Assembly: GCF_900187425.1 (NCBI RefSeq)
Contig: NZ_FYDJ01000011.1
Coordinates: 1-64,000 of the forward strand
Reading direction: 5' to 3'
Length of the DNA stretch: 64,000 nucleotides
Source of the DNA: Pseudomonas sp. Irchel s3h14
GTDB taxonomy: Bacteria; Pseudomonadota; Gammaproteobacteria; Pseudomonadales; Pseudomonadaceae
A model generated the notes under the pieces. That model was given only the letters and a program-made list of their open reading frames with translations, was not told where the DNA came from and made no database searches. Position numbers and translations under genes: made by a program. Below are positions 17,397 through 26,719 of the stretch, piece after piece; positions within the stretch are counted from its first letter, which is position 1; the number at the start of each line of letters is the position of its first letter.

Positions 17397-17845
17397 CCGA
17401 TTCTTTCAAGGAACAACTTCAGCAGGCACATGAGCAGGGCGACTACGCCTCGCTGTTGCACCTGATCCCCTACGCCAAACTGATCGGTGTCGAATGTTCG
17501 CGGGTGGGGGATGACCTGCTGTTTCGCTTGCCGGCCAACAAGGACAACATTGGTAACCCTTTATTGCCGGCGATCCATGGCGGGGTGATTGCCGGGTTCA
17601 TGGAGCTGTCCGCAGCGCTGCACCTGCTGATTTTCACCGGCTCGCCGGGTGTGCCGAAGATCATCGATTTCTCCCTCGACTATCTTCGCGCCGGGCAGTT
17701 TCGCGACACCTGGGCCAGATGCCAGGTTTGCCGGCAGGGTCGCCGGGTGGCCAATGTTGCGATTACGGCCTGGCAAAGCACCGAAGCCGAACCGATTGCC
17801 ACAGCCCGCGCTCATTTCAAAATTGAAGAGCCCTTGAAATCCTGA
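17393..17845 (+). CDS. PaaI-family hotdog thioesterase, second copy
   Basis: A 150-residue hotdog protein paralogous to its upstream neighbour. The signature is N55, H62-G63-G64 and E71 (IHGGVIAGFMELSA), with Glu in place of the neighbour's Asp at the catalytic acid; both occur in the family. Start and stop codons of the pair overlap as ATGA. The 3' end overlaps the heat-shock-type promoter proposed for htpG. Confidence 0.85.
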   Translation: MTDSFKEQLQQAHEQGDYASLLHLIPYAKLIGVECSRVGDDLLFRLPANKDNIGNPLLPAIHGGVIAGFMELSAALHLLIFTGSPGVPKIIDFSLDYLRAGQFRDTWARCQVCRQGRRVANVAITAWQSTEAEPIATARAHFKIEEPLKS

Positions 17846-17860
17846 ACTCAGCCCCCAACT
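17833..17860 (+). promoter_or_regulatory. Sigma-32-like promoter of htpG
   Basis: CTTGAAA (17833-17839) is followed after 13 bases by CCCCAACT (17853-17860), close to the heat-shock consensus CTTGAAA / CCCCATNT. It overlaps the last codons of the preceding thioesterase and would give a leader of about 60 bases before htpG, a classical RpoH-controlled gene. Confidence 0.6.
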
Positions 17861-17926
17861 TTGATGACAACCCGCCGCCGACCCTTCAGGTCGCGGCCAC
17901 TGCCATCTGATTGGAGTTTGATGACC

Positions 17927-19831
17927 ATGAGTGTGGAAACTCAAAAGGAAACCCTGGGCTTCCAGACCGAGGTGAAGCAGCTGCTGCACCTCATGATCCA
18001 TTCGCTGTATTCCAACAAGGAAATTTTCCTTCGCGAATTGATCTCGAACGCCTCTGACGCTGTCGACAAATTACGTTTCGAAGCCCTGTCCAAGCCTGAG
18101 TTGCTGGAAGGTGGCGCCGAACTGAAAATCCGTGTGAGCTTCGACAAGGACGCTAAAACCGTCACCCTCGAAGACAACGGCATCGGCATGAGCCGTGAAG
18201 ATGCGATCACCCACTTGGGTACCATCGCCAAATCCGGCACTGCCGACTTCATGAAACATCTCTCCGGCGATCAGAAAAAAGACTCGCACCTGATCGGTCA
18301 ATTCGGTGTGGGTTTCTACTCTGCATTCATCGTCGCCGATAAAGTCGACGTGTTCAGCCGTCGTGCCGGTGCTGCTGCCAGCGAAGGCGTGCACTGGTCG
18401 TCCAAGGGCGAAGGCGATTTTGAAGTTGCCACCGTTGATAAAGCCGAGCGCGGCACCCGTATCGTCCTGCACCTGAAGTCCGGTGAAGACGAGTTCGCCG
18501 ATGGCTGGCGTCTGCGCAACATCATCAAGAAGTACTCCGACCACATCGCTCTGCCGATCGAGTTGCCGAAAGAAGTGGCAGCCGTTGAAGGCGAAGAGCA
18601 ACCGGCCGTTGAATGGGAAACCGTCAACCGTGCCAGCGCGCTGTGGACCCGTCCGCGTACCGAGATCAAGGACGAGGAATATCAGGAGTTCTACAAACAC
18701 GTCGCTCACGACTTCGAAAATCCGCTGAGCTGGAGCCACAACAAGGTCGAAGGCAAGCTCGAATACAGCTCGCTGCTCTACGTGCCGGCCCGTGCTCCGT
18801 TCGATTTGTACCAGCGTGAAGCGCCGAAAGGCCTGAAGCTGTATGTGCAGCGCGTGTTCGTGATGGATCAGGCGGAGTCGTTCCTGCCGCTGTACCTGCG
18901 CTTCATCAAAGGCGTGGTCGATTCCAACGACCTGTCGCTGAACGTGTCGCGGGAAATCCTGCAGAAAGACCCGATCATCGACTCCATGAAGTCGGCGCTG
19001 ACCAAGCGCGTTCTCGACATGCTGGAAAAGCTGGCGAAGAACGAGCCTGAGCAATACAAGAGCTTCTGGAAAAACTTTGGCCAGGTCATGAAAGAAGGCC
19101 CGGCAGAAGACTTCGCCAACAAAGAGAAAATCGCCGGCCTGTTGCGTTTTGCATCGACCAACGGTGATGAAGGCGAGCAAGTGGTGGGTCTGGCCGAATA
19201 CCTGGCTCGCGCCAAGGAAGGTCAGGACAAGATTTATTACCTGACCGGCGAAACCTACGCGCAAGTCAAAAACAGCCCGCACCTGGAAGTCTTCCGCAAG
19301 AAAGGCATCGAAGTGCTGCTGCTGACCGACCGCATCGACGAGTGGCTGATGAGCTACCTCAGCGACTTCGACGGCAAGAGCTTTGTCGACGTGGCGCGCG
19401 GTGATCTGGACCTGGGCAACCTGGATTCGGAAGAAGACAAGAAAGCTGCGGAAGAAGTCGCCAAGTCCAAAGAAGGTCTGGTTGAGCGTCTGAAAACTGC
19501 ACTGGGCGATTCCGTCGCTGAAGTGCGGGTTTCCCATCGTCTGACCGATTCCCCGGCGATTCTGGCCATCGGCGAACAGGACTTGGGCATGCAGATGCGT
19601 CAGATCCTCGAAGCCAGCGGTCAGAAGGTTCCTGAATCGAAGCCGATCTTCGAATTCAACCCGGCTCACCCGCTGATCGAGAAGCTCGACAACGAGCAAA
19701 GCGACGAACGCTTCGGCGATCTGTCGCACATTCTCTTCGATCAGGCGGCCCTGGCCGCCGGCGACAGCTTGAAAGACCCGGCCGCCTACGTGCGCCGTCT
19801 CAACAAGCTGCTGGTTGAACTGTCGGTTTAA
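17927..19831 (+). CDS. htpG: Molecular chaperone HtpG (Hsp90)
   Basis: Bacterial Hsp90, an ATP-dependent homodimeric chaperone of 634 residues. The GHKL ATPase domain shows LISNASDAVDKLR, DNGIGM and GQFGVGFYSAF; the middle domain has the SLNVSREILQ segment. The ATG at 17927 gives the usual MSVETQKETLGFQTE start and lies 10 bases after GGAG; ATGs at 17921 and further upstream are less likely. It is preceded by a sigma-32-like promoter and followed by a terminator, so it is probably heat-induced and transcribed alone. Confidence 0.97.
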   Translation: MSVETQKETLGFQTEVKQLLHLMIHSLYSNKEIFLRELISNASDAVDKLRFEALSKPELLEGGAELKIRVSFDKDAKTVTLEDNGIGMSREDAITHLGTIAKSGTADFMKHLSGDQKKDSHLIGQFGVGFYSAFIVADKVDVFSRRAGAAASEGVHWSSKGEGDFEVATVDKAERGTRIVLHLKSGEDEFADGWRLRNIIKKYSDHIALPIELPKEVAAVEGEEQPAVEWETVNRASALWTRPRTEIKDEEYQEFYKHVAHDFENPLSWSHNKVEGKLEYSSLLYVPARAPFDLYQREAPKGLKLYVQRVFVMDQAESFLPLYLRFIKGVVDSNDLSLNVSREILQKDPIIDSMKSALTKRVLDMLEKLAKNEPEQYKSFWKNFGQVMKEGPAEDFANKEKIAGLLRFASTNGDEGEQVVGLAEYLARAKEGQDKIYYLTGETYAQVKNSPHLEVFRKKGIEVLLLTDRIDEWLMSYLSDFDGKSFVDVARGDLDLGNLDSEEDKKAAEEVAKSKEGLVERLKTALGDSVAEVRVSHRLTDSPAILAIGEQDLGMQMRQILEASGQKVPESKPIFEFNPAHPLIEKLDNEQSDERFGDLSHILFDQAALAAGDSLKDPAAYVRRLNKLLVELSV

Positions 19832-19842
19832 CTGCGTTGTAC

Positions 19843-19868
19843 AAAAACCCGCTTCGGCGGGTTTTTTT
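19843..19868 (+). terminator. Terminator of htpG
   Basis: A 10-bp stem (19843-19852 with 19857-19866) closes a TTCG loop and is followed by a run of T residues ending at 19868. Confidence 0.9.
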
Positions 19869-19897
19869 ATTCTGGTGTCTTTTACTGGGAGTTAGTC

Positions 19898-20626
19898 ATG
19901 AGCCAAATCACTGTTCGTTCCGTCGCTTATCAGATTGATGGCCAGTCGTATGAAAGCCGTCTGGCGTTCGATGCCGACCACAAAGGCCCACGCCCCGGTT
20001 TGTTGATGGCGCCGAACTGGATGGGCGTCAGCGCCGGTGCCGAGGAGATCGCCAAGTCCGTGGCGTCCAAGGGTTATGTGGTGCTGATCGCGGACCTCTA
20101 CGGTCAGTCGGTCCGTCCGCAGAACGGCGACGAGGCGGGTGCAGCCATGATGCCGCTCAAGCATGACCGACCGTTGTTGCGCAAACGCATGCAAGCAGCG
20201 TTCGATCAGCTGCAGATCCAGGACGAAGCGGCGGTCGATAGCTCGAAACTGGCGACCTTTGGTTTCTGCTTCGGCGGCTGCTGCGCACTGGACCTGGCGC
20301 GTATCGGCGCGCCAGTGAAGGCTGCGGTGTCGTTCCACGGAACGCTGGATTCGCCGAATCCGGCTGATGCCAGGAATATCAAAGGTTCGGTGTTGGTGCT
20401 GCACGGTGCATCCGACCCACTGGTGCCGAAAGAGCAATTGCCGGCGTTTGAAGATGAGATGAACGCGGCAGGCGTGGATTGGCAACTGCTGAGCTACGGC
20501 GGCGCGGTGCATTCCTTCACCGATCCGCGCGCCAATGTGCCGGGCATGATGATGTATGACGCGAAGACGGCGGGGCGTGCGTTTGCGTCGATGCACAACT
20601 TGCTGGATGAAGTGTTTAAAGGCTGA
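19898..20626 (+). CDS. Dienelactone hydrolase family protein
   Basis: A 242-residue alpha/beta hydrolase of the dienelactone hydrolase family. The nucleophile is Cys in GFCFGGC, with the acid in GASDPLVP and His in GGAVHSFTDP. Dienelactone hydrolases act on carboxymethylenebutenolide in chlorocatechol breakdown, but no other degradation gene is nearby. The real substrate is therefore unknown. Monocistronic; the gene is followed by an inverted-repeat element. Confidence 0.88.
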   Translation: MSQITVRSVAYQIDGQSYESRLAFDADHKGPRPGLLMAPNWMGVSAGAEEIAKSVASKGYVVLIADLYGQSVRPQNGDEAGAAMMPLKHDRPLLRKRMQAAFDQLQIQDEAAVDSSKLATFGFCFGGCCALDLARIGAPVKAAVSFHGTLDSPNPADARNIKGSVLVLHGASDPLVPKEQLPAFEDEMNAAGVDWQLLSYGGAVHSFTDPRANVPGMMMYDAKTAGRAFASMHNLLDEVFKG

Positions 20627-20637
20627 TCCTCGCTTGT

Positions 20638-20739
20638 GATCGTTCCCACGCTCCGCGTGGGAATGCAGCCCGTGACGCTCCGCGTCACTGGACGCGGAGC
20701 GTCCCTAGAGGCATTCCCACGCGGAGCGTGGGAACGATC
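20638..20739. repeat. 102-bp inverted-repeat element (GATCGTTCCCACGC type)
   Basis: Second full copy of the element at 13488-13600: complementary ends with inner palindromes built on GGACGCGGAGCGTCC-like words. It lies between two convergent genes and touches the stop codon of the pirin gene. Confidence 0.75.
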
Positions 20740-20740
20740 A

Positions 20741-21628
20741 TTACAGCGGGGTTGGCTCGCTTCGTCCTTTTGGCAATTCGATCCGCTCACTTTCCCCCGG
20801 CACCGTCGGCCAATCCCCGGTCGCCCAGCGCCGGCGAGCCTCATCGATCAACACCGGATCGCTCGCCACAAAATTCCAGTTGATCCGCCGCGGTCCATCC
20901 AGTGGCGCCCCGCCAAACAGCATGGCATGACAGTCGCTTTCAGCGAACAGCGTCATCTCTTCCCCGGCCGGCAGCACCACCAGCGAATGCGGCTCTATCA
21001 ACTCGCCATCCAGTTGCACCTCGCCGTCCAGCACATACAACGCCCGCTCTTCATGCTCGGTGGGAATCAGCAATGTGGTCGCCGTTTGCAGGTTCAATTC
21101 GGCATACAAGGTAGGAGAAAGCACCGGGACCGGTGATTCCAGGCAAAAGCCTGACCCGGCAATCATCCGGATCTTCACCCCCAGGTTATCGCTGACCGGT
21201 AGCGTGGCCGCCGGATGGTGACTGTAGTGTCCGGGACCGTGCTCTTTATCTTTTGGTGAGGCCAGCCAAATCTGCAAACCGTGCAGGGTGAAACCGCTGA
21301 CCTTCAACGCCTCAGGCGTGCGCTCGACGTGGGCAATCGCGCTGCCCGCCGTCATCCAGCTGACATCACCGGCCTCCACCACCTGATCGGAGCCGAGGCT
21401 GTCCTTGTGCTGGATTTTTCCTTCGAACAAGTACGTGAGGGTCGACAGACCTATGTGCGGATGCTGACGGATGTTCATGCCTTTTCCCGCCTCATAACGG
21501 GTTTCGAGCATGTGGTCGAAAAACACGAAAGGCCCGACGCTGCGGCATTTGGCTGATGGCAGCGGGCGAAGAATCGGTTGGCCTTCGACATCTTCGGCGC
21601 GGGGACGGATCACGAGCGGAGTGTTCAT
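20741..21628 (-). CDS. Pirin family protein
   Basis: A 295-residue bicupin of the pirin family. The metal-site signature is HPHIGLSTLTYLFEG with a following HKDS and a later AHVERT, giving the three His and one Glu ligands seen in pirins; some pirins act as quercetin dioxygenases or redox sensors. The ATG at 21628 yields MNTPLVIRPR; a longer upstream frame lacks family similarity. It probably forms a stress-related unit with the osmC-like gene upstream on the same strand (62-base gap). Confidence 0.88.
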   Translation of the reverse strand: MNTPLVIRPRAEDVEGQPILRPLPSAKCRSVGPFVFFDHMLETRYEAGKGMNIRQHPHIGLSTLTYLFEGKIQHKDSLGSDQVVEAGDVSWMTAGSAIAHVERTPEALKVSGFTLHGLQIWLASPKDKEHGPGHYSHHPAATLPVSDNLGVKIRMIAGSGFCLESPVPVLSPTLYAELNLQTATTLLIPTEHEERALYVLDGEVQLDGELIEPHSLVVLPAGEEMTLFAESDCHAMLFGGAPLDGPRRINWNFVASDPVLIDEARRRWATGDWPTVPGESERIELPKGRSEPTPL

Positions 21629-21689
21629 GCTGCATTCCAGGCTGTGCGGGTAATGCGTGGAGCATAACCCGCTTGCGCAGCCCTTGCCG

Positions 21690-22106
21690 CTATTGGCTGA
21701 AGGCACCTTCAGACAGGTGCGTTTCGATGCTGACATCGGTGGTGGTCATCAACTTGTGGACCGGGCAACGGTCGGCCACTCGGTGCAGCTCATCGCGCTG
21801 AGCGTCGGTGAGCACACCTTTGAGTGTCAGTTTGACGTGGAGGGCATATTTACCTTTCTGCTCTTCGCTGTTGTCACGTTTGACTTCAACTGTGACACCG
21901 GTCAGCGGGATGTCTTTCTTCTTCGCGTACATCTTCAGGGTCAGGGCCTTGCAGGCACCCAGGGCCGCGTCGAAGTAATCGTGTGGCTCGGGCGCCGAGC
22001 CTTCGCCGCCGGCGAGTGTCGGTACGTCGGCAAAGAGTTCATGGTCATCGATCTGTACGCTGTGACGAAAACCTTCGTGGGAAACGGTGTTGACGGTGAC
22101 AGTCAT
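21690..22106 (-). CDS. OsmC/Ohr family protein
   Basis: A 138-residue peroxidase-fold protein of the OsmC superfamily, whose members reduce organic hydroperoxides with two cysteines. Both are present: Cys in ALGACKALTLKMYA and Cys in DRCPVHKL. The sequence is nearer to the YhfA/OsmC-like branch than to Ohr, so the peroxide substrate is uncertain. The 252-base gap to the divergent chemoreceptor gene holds the promoters only. Confidence 0.87.
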   Translation of the reverse strand: MTVTVNTVSHEGFRHSVQIDDHELFADVPTLAGGEGSAPEPHDYFDAALGACKALTLKMYAKKKDIPLTGVTVEVKRDNSEEQKGKYALHVKLTLKGVLTDAQRDELHRVADRCPVHKLMTTTDVSIETHLSEGAFSQ

Positions 22107-22275
22107 GGGAAACCTCGCAGGTAACAGGAAAAGTCATTCGATCAAAAAAGACCTTGAAGGTATAGAGCACTCCTCCTGTTACGCGTTCCACTTTCTTGCT
22201 CGCCCATTGCCGAGCGCTGAATCGTTACCGCTCGACGATCGGAGTAGTAAGGCGTTTTGATATCACGTTTTCGTC

Positions 22276-22302
22276 TTACGCAAAATTTCTCCGGGCCGAT
22301 AC
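22276..22302 (+). promoter_or_regulatory. Possible FliA (sigma-28) promoter
   Basis: GCCGATAC (22295-22302) matches the sigma-28 -10 motif GCCGATAA at seven of eight positions. The expected -35 position (22276-22283, TTACGCAA) is a weak match. Motility genes including chemoreceptors are commonly FliA-dependent, and the site lies about 57 bases before the chemoreceptor start. Confidence 0.45.
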
Positions 22303-22358
22303 CTTCTTAAGCAACCCGCTGCAGGGTTGATGCAGCGCTTTTGGAAGGAACCAGAGCA

Positions 22359-23984
22359 ATGAGTATCAGAAGTCTCAATATTGCGCCGCGCGCGGGCCTG
22401 GGTTTTGGCTTGCTGGCGTTGATGGTATTTGGATTGGGGGCGTTCGCCCTGCTGCAAATGTCGAACATGCGCGCGCAGTCCGATCAGGTCGATGACAACT
22501 GGCTGCCCAGCGTAATGGCGGTCGGGGAGATGAATCAGGACATGCTGCGGCTGCGGGCATTGACCATGCGCCTGCTGATCAATCGCGACCCGCAGGCGTT
22601 GGCGCAAAACGTCAGCAAACTCAACGAACTCAAAGGCAATCTGGGTGAGCCTCAGCAGCGTTATGACGCGCTGATCGTGCTGCCCGAAGAGCGTGTGCTG
22701 TTCGACCGCTTCAAAGCCTCGGAGCAACACTACCTGCAGTTCCAGACTCAGGTGATGACGCTCTCGGCCCAGGGACGGGTGGAAGAGGCGGCTGCCATCC
22801 TCAATGGCGAGATGAGTCCGTTGGCCGATGAAATCGCCGCCACCCTCAAGGCATTGGTCGAACTGAACAAATACAACGCTAACCTGGCGACGGAGGCGGG
22901 GCGCCAAGTGTTCAGCCATTCGCGGGTCGGGGTCGGGGTGATGATCGGCCTGACGGCGCTGATGACCATCGGCCTGGCGCTGCTGCTGACCCGCAGCATC
23001 GTCGTGCCGCTTTCCCAATCGTTGAAGGTGGCTGAAGGGGTGGCTGGCGGCGATCTGACCGGTGACATCAGCATCAGCGGCAAGGACGAGCCGGCGCGGC
23101 TGTTGCACGCGCTCAAGAGCATGCAGGGGAGTTTGCGCGAAACCCTGCGGCGTATTTCCGACTCATCCAGCCAATTGGCCTCGGCTTCGGAAGAACTCAG
23201 TTGTGTGACCGAAGAGGCCACCCGGGGCCTGCATCAGCAGAGCCTGGAAATCGACCAGGCCGCCACAGCGGTGAATCAGATGACCGCGGCGGTGGAGGAG
23301 GTTGCGAGCAATGCGGTGGCCACGTCCGAAGCGTCTCGGGAATCCGACCGGATCGCCCAGCACGGTCGCGAGCAGGTGCATCAGACTGTGTTGTCCATCG
23401 AATCCCTGGCCGACGATGTCACGGCCAATGCGACCCAGGTCGAGGACCTGGCGCAGAAAGTCTATGGCATCAGCAAAGTCCTGGATGTGATTCGCTCGAT
23501 TGCCGAGCAGACGAACTTGCTGGCCCTGAACGCGGCCATCGAAGCGGCGCGGGCCGGGAGTGCCGGGCGCGGGTTTGCGGTGGTGGCCGATGAAGTGCGA
23601 GCGCTGGCGCACCGGACTCAGCAATCGACCCAGGAAATCGAGCAGATGATCTCCGGCATCCAGAAAGGCACCGATGCGGCGGTCAGTTCGATGCAGCAGA
23701 GCAACACGCGCGCGCGTTCGACCCTGGAAGTGGCGAAAGCTGCGGGCACGGCGCTGGAAGAAATCGCCACGGCGTTTACTCTGATCAATGAGCGCAACCT
23801 GGTGATCGCCAGCGCCTCAGAGGAACAAGCGGCTGTCGCGCGTGAGGTGGATCGCAACCTGATGAACATTCGCGATCTGGCGTTGCAGACGTCGGCCGGG
23901 GCGAATCAAACCAGTGCCGCGAGCCAGGAGCTGTCTCGGTTGGCGGTCGATCTGAATACGATGGTGGCGCGGTTTTCGGTCTGA
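22359..23984 (+). CDS. Methyl-accepting chemotaxis protein
   Basis: A 541-residue chemoreceptor. A first membrane helix (about 14-36) is followed by a periplasmic four-helix-bundle type sensor (about 37-185), a second helix (about 190-212), a HAMP domain and a signalling domain. The CheA/CheW-binding tip is IAEQTNLLALNAAIEAARAG. The ATG at 22359 has GGAAGGAA eight bases upstream; the in-frame TTG at 22341 is rejected. The ligand cannot be read from sequence. Confidence 0.93.
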   Translation: MSIRSLNIAPRAGLGFGLLALMVFGLGAFALLQMSNMRAQSDQVDDNWLPSVMAVGEMNQDMLRLRALTMRLLINRDPQALAQNVSKLNELKGNLGEPQQRYDALIVLPEERVLFDRFKASEQHYLQFQTQVMTLSAQGRVEEAAAILNGEMSPLADEIAATLKALVELNKYNANLATEAGRQVFSHSRVGVGVMIGLTALMTIGLALLLTRSIVVPLSQSLKVAEGVAGGDLTGDISISGKDEPARLLHALKSMQGSLRETLRRISDSSSQLASASEELSCVTEEATRGLHQQSLEIDQAATAVNQMTAAVEEVASNAVATSEASRESDRIAQHGREQVHQTVLSIESLADDVTANATQVEDLAQKVYGISKVLDVIRSIAEQTNLLALNAAIEAARAGSAGRGFAVVADEVRALAHRTQQSTQEIEQMISGIQKGTDAAVSSMQQSNTRARSTLEVAKAAGTALEEIATAFTLINERNLVIASASEEQAAVAREVDRNLMNIRDLALQTSAGANQTSAASQELSRLAVDLNTMVARFSV

Positions 23985-24152
23985 ACGCCGAGCGGTTTTG
24001 TCGTTCCGGCGACGCTACCGGCTGGCTGTGCAAGGTTGCGGGTGGCGCCATCCCGGCCTATGGTCCAAGCGATACTTTGCCGCGACTGGCGCGCAATGAT
24101 TCGACGCCGGTCGCTGTCCATCCAGTGCTGATTTGCGTAGCGAGGTGACGAC

Positions 24153-25529
24153 ATGCCCACCGACTCCCGACCCGCCGTACTCGAACTGATCGGCAATACG
24201 CCGCTGGTGCGCGTCAGCCGTTTCGATACCGGCCCGTGCACGCTGTTCCTCAAGCTCGAATCACAGAACCCCGGCGGCTCGATCAAGGATCGCATCGGCC
24301 TGGCGATGATCGACGCCGCCGAGCGCGATGGCAGCCTGCGCCCCGGCGGCACCATCGTCGAAGCCACCGCCGGCAACACCGGCCTTGGCCTGGCGCTGGT
24401 CGGCCGTGCCAAGGGTTACCGAGTGGTGTTGGTGGTGCCGGACAAGATGTCCACCGAGAAGGTTTTGCACCTCAAGGCGATGGGCGCCGAGGTGCACATC
24501 ACCCGCTCCGACGTTGGCAAGGGCCATCCCGATTACTACCAGGACGTTGCGGCGCGGCTGGCGCTGGAAATTCCCGACGCTTTCTTCGCCGATCAATTCA
24601 ACAACCCGGCCAACCCGCTGGCCCACGAATGCAGCACCGCGCCGGAGATCTGGGCGCAGACTCAGCATGATCTGGACGCCATCGTCGTTGGCGTCGGCTC
24701 GGCCGGTACGCTGACCGGGCTGACCCGTTTCTTTCGCCGCGTGCAACCGGACCTGGTCATGGTGCTGGCCGATCCGGTCGGCTCGGTGATGGCCGAATAC
24801 AGTCGCAGCGGCACCATGAGCACGCCCGGCTCCTGGGCGGTGGAGGGCATCGGCGAGGACTTCATTCCGTCGATTGCCGACCTGTCCAGCGTGCGCCACG
24901 CCTACTCGATCAGTGACGAGGAAAGCTTCGATCATGCCCGCCAACTGCTGCGCGCCGAAGGCATACTCGGCGGCTCTTCGACCGGCACACTGCTGGCGGC
25001 GGCGCTGCGTTACTGCCGCGAGCAGACCGAGCCGAAGCGGGTCGTCAGCTTCGTCTGCGACACCGGCACGCGCTATCTGTCGAAGGTCTATAACGACCAG
25101 TGGATGAACGATCAGGGCCTGCTGCAGTACAAACATTATGGCGATCTGCGCGACCTGATCTCGCGGCGCTTCGAGGATGGTCGGGTGATCAGCGTAGGCC
25201 CGGACGACACGCTACTCACCGCGTTCCAGCGCATGCGCCTGGCGGATGTGTCGCAACTGCCGGTGCTGGAGGGCGGACAGCGGCTGGTCGGCGTGATCGA
25301 CGAGTCCGACATTCTGCTGGGCATGCAGGAAGATGCTTCGCACTTTCGCATGAGCGTGGCCAGCGCGATGACCGATCAGCTGCAAACCCTGCCTCCAGGC
25401 GCCAGTCTGGCTGAACTACGCGCGGAGCTCGACCGTGGGCTGGTGGCGATCATCGCCGACGCTTCGGGCTTCCACGGCTTGATTACTCGAGTCGACATGC
25501 TCAACCACTTACGGAGATCCCTTACATGA
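24153..25529 (+). CDS. Cystathionine beta-synthase
   Basis: PLP enzyme joining serine and homocysteine into cystathionine, first step of reverse transsulfuration. Fold type II domain with PLP lysine K45 in NPGGSIKDR and a phosphate loop in EATAGNTGLG. Residues about 335-455 form a pair of CBS domains, so this is CBS rather than plain cysteine synthase. There is no N-terminal haem domain. Length is 458. It overlaps the gamma-lyase gene by four bases (ATGA), giving a clear two-gene pathway operon. The first residues follow a good GAGGTGA ribosome site. Confidence 0.9.
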   Translation: MPTDSRPAVLELIGNTPLVRVSRFDTGPCTLFLKLESQNPGGSIKDRIGLAMIDAAERDGSLRPGGTIVEATAGNTGLGLALVGRAKGYRVVLVVPDKMSTEKVLHLKAMGAEVHITRSDVGKGHPDYYQDVAARLALEIPDAFFADQFNNPANPLAHECSTAPEIWAQTQHDLDAIVVGVGSAGTLTGLTRFFRRVQPDLVMVLADPVGSVMAEYSRSGTMSTPGSWAVEGIGEDFIPSIADLSSVRHAYSISDEESFDHARQLLRAEGILGGSSTGTLLAAALRYCREQTEPKRVVSFVCDTGTRYLSKVYNDQWMNDQGLLQYKHYGDLRDLISRRFEDGRVISVGPDDTLLTAFQRMRLADVSQLPVLEGGQRLVGVIDESDILLGMQEDASHFRMSVASAMTDQLQTLPPGASLAELRAELDRGLVAIIADASGFHGLITRVDMLNHLRRSLT

Positions 25530-26704
25530 GTCAACACGATGAAAACGCTGTGCCACGTGCCTTCGCCACCCGTGTGATCCATGCCGGGCAAACGCCCGAC
25601 CCTTCCACCGGGGCACTGATGCCGCCGATTTACGCCAACTCCACCTATTTGCAGCAGAGCCCCGGTGTGCACAAAGGCTTCGACTACGGGCGCTCACACA
25701 ACCCGACGCGCTTTGCGCTGGAACGTTGCGTTGCGGACCTCGAAGGCGGCACCCAGGCCTTCGCGTTCGCCTCCGGGCTGGCGACGATTTCCACCGTGCT
25801 CGAATTGCTCGATGCTGATTCGCACATCGTCTCCGGCAACGACCTGTACGGCGGTACTTTTCGCCTGTTCGACAAAGTGCGCCGGCGTAGCGCCGGGCAT
25901 CGCTTCAGCTTCGTCGACCTGACTGATTTGTCGGCCTTCGAAGCGGCGCTGCAGGACGACACGCGGATGGTCATGGTCGAGACGCCGAGCAATCCATTGC
26001 TGCGCCTCACTGACCTCGTTGCCATCGCGCGCATCTGCCGCCAGCGCGGCATCATTTGTGTGGCCGACAACACCTTTGCCAGCCCCTGGATACAGCGCCC
26101 GCTGGAGCTGGGCTTCGACATCGTGCTGCACTCGACCACCAAGTACCTGAACGGCCACTCCGACGTGATCGGCGGCATCGCGGTGGTCGGACAAAACGCA
26201 GACCTGGCGGAGCGTCTGGGCTTCCTGCAGAACGCGGTAGGCGCGATCGCCGGGCCGTTCGACGCTTTCCTCACCCTGCGCGGCGTGAAGACCCTGGCGC
26301 TGCGCATGGAACGCCACTGCAACAATGCGCTGGACCTGGCGCAATGGCTGGAGCGTCAGCCGCAGGTGGCGCGCGTCTATTATCCGGGCCTGCCGTCGCA
26401 CCCGCAGCACAACCTGGCGCAGCGGCAGATGCGCGGTTTCGGCGGGATGATATCCCTCGACCTGAACAGCGACCTAGCCGGTGCCACGCGCTTCCTCGAG
26501 AGTGTGCGGATCTTTGCCTTGGCCGAGAGCCTGGGCGGGGTGGAAAGCCTGATCGAGCACCCGGCGATCATGACCCACGCCAGCATCCCCGCGGATACTC
26601 GTGCGCAACTCGGCATCGGCGATGCGCTGGTGCGGTTGTCCGTAGGGGTTGAGGATGTCGAAGACCTGCGCGCCGACCTGGCACAGGCGCTGGCGCGGAT
26701 CTGA
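25526..26704 (+). CDS. Cystathionine gamma-lyase (Cys/Met metabolism PLP enzyme)
   Basis: A 392-residue fold type I PLP enzyme of the Cys/Met metabolism family. The Schiff-base lysine is K206 in STTKYLNGHSD, D181 contacts the pyridine nitrogen, and Y108 stacks on PLP. Relatives include cystathionine gamma-synthase (MetB) and methionine gamma-lyase. Coupling to the beta-synthase gene favours gamma-lyase, completing homocysteine to cysteine conversion. Homoserine-side enzymes are absent nearby. Confidence 0.88.
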   Translation: MSQHDENAVPRAFATRVIHAGQTPDPSTGALMPPIYANSTYLQQSPGVHKGFDYGRSHNPTRFALERCVADLEGGTQAFAFASGLATISTVLELLDADSHIVSGNDLYGGTFRLFDKVRRRSAGHRFSFVDLTDLSAFEAALQDDTRMVMVETPSNPLLRLTDLVAIARICRQRGIICVADNTFASPWIQRPLELGFDIVLHSTTKYLNGHSDVIGGIAVVGQNADLAERLGFLQNAVGAIAGPFDAFLTLRGVKTLALRMERHCNNALDLAQWLERQPQVARVYYPGLPSHPQHNLAQRQMRGFGGMISLDLNSDLAGATRFLESVRIFALAESLGGVESLIEHPAIMTHASIPADTRAQLGIGDALVRLSVGVEDVEDLRADLAQALARI

Positions 26705-26719
26705 GTTTCAGCAGGCAAA

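Noticed and set aside
18071..19729. Open frame of 552 codons antisense to htpG
   Set aside because: Same shadow effect; htpG is certain on the plus strand.
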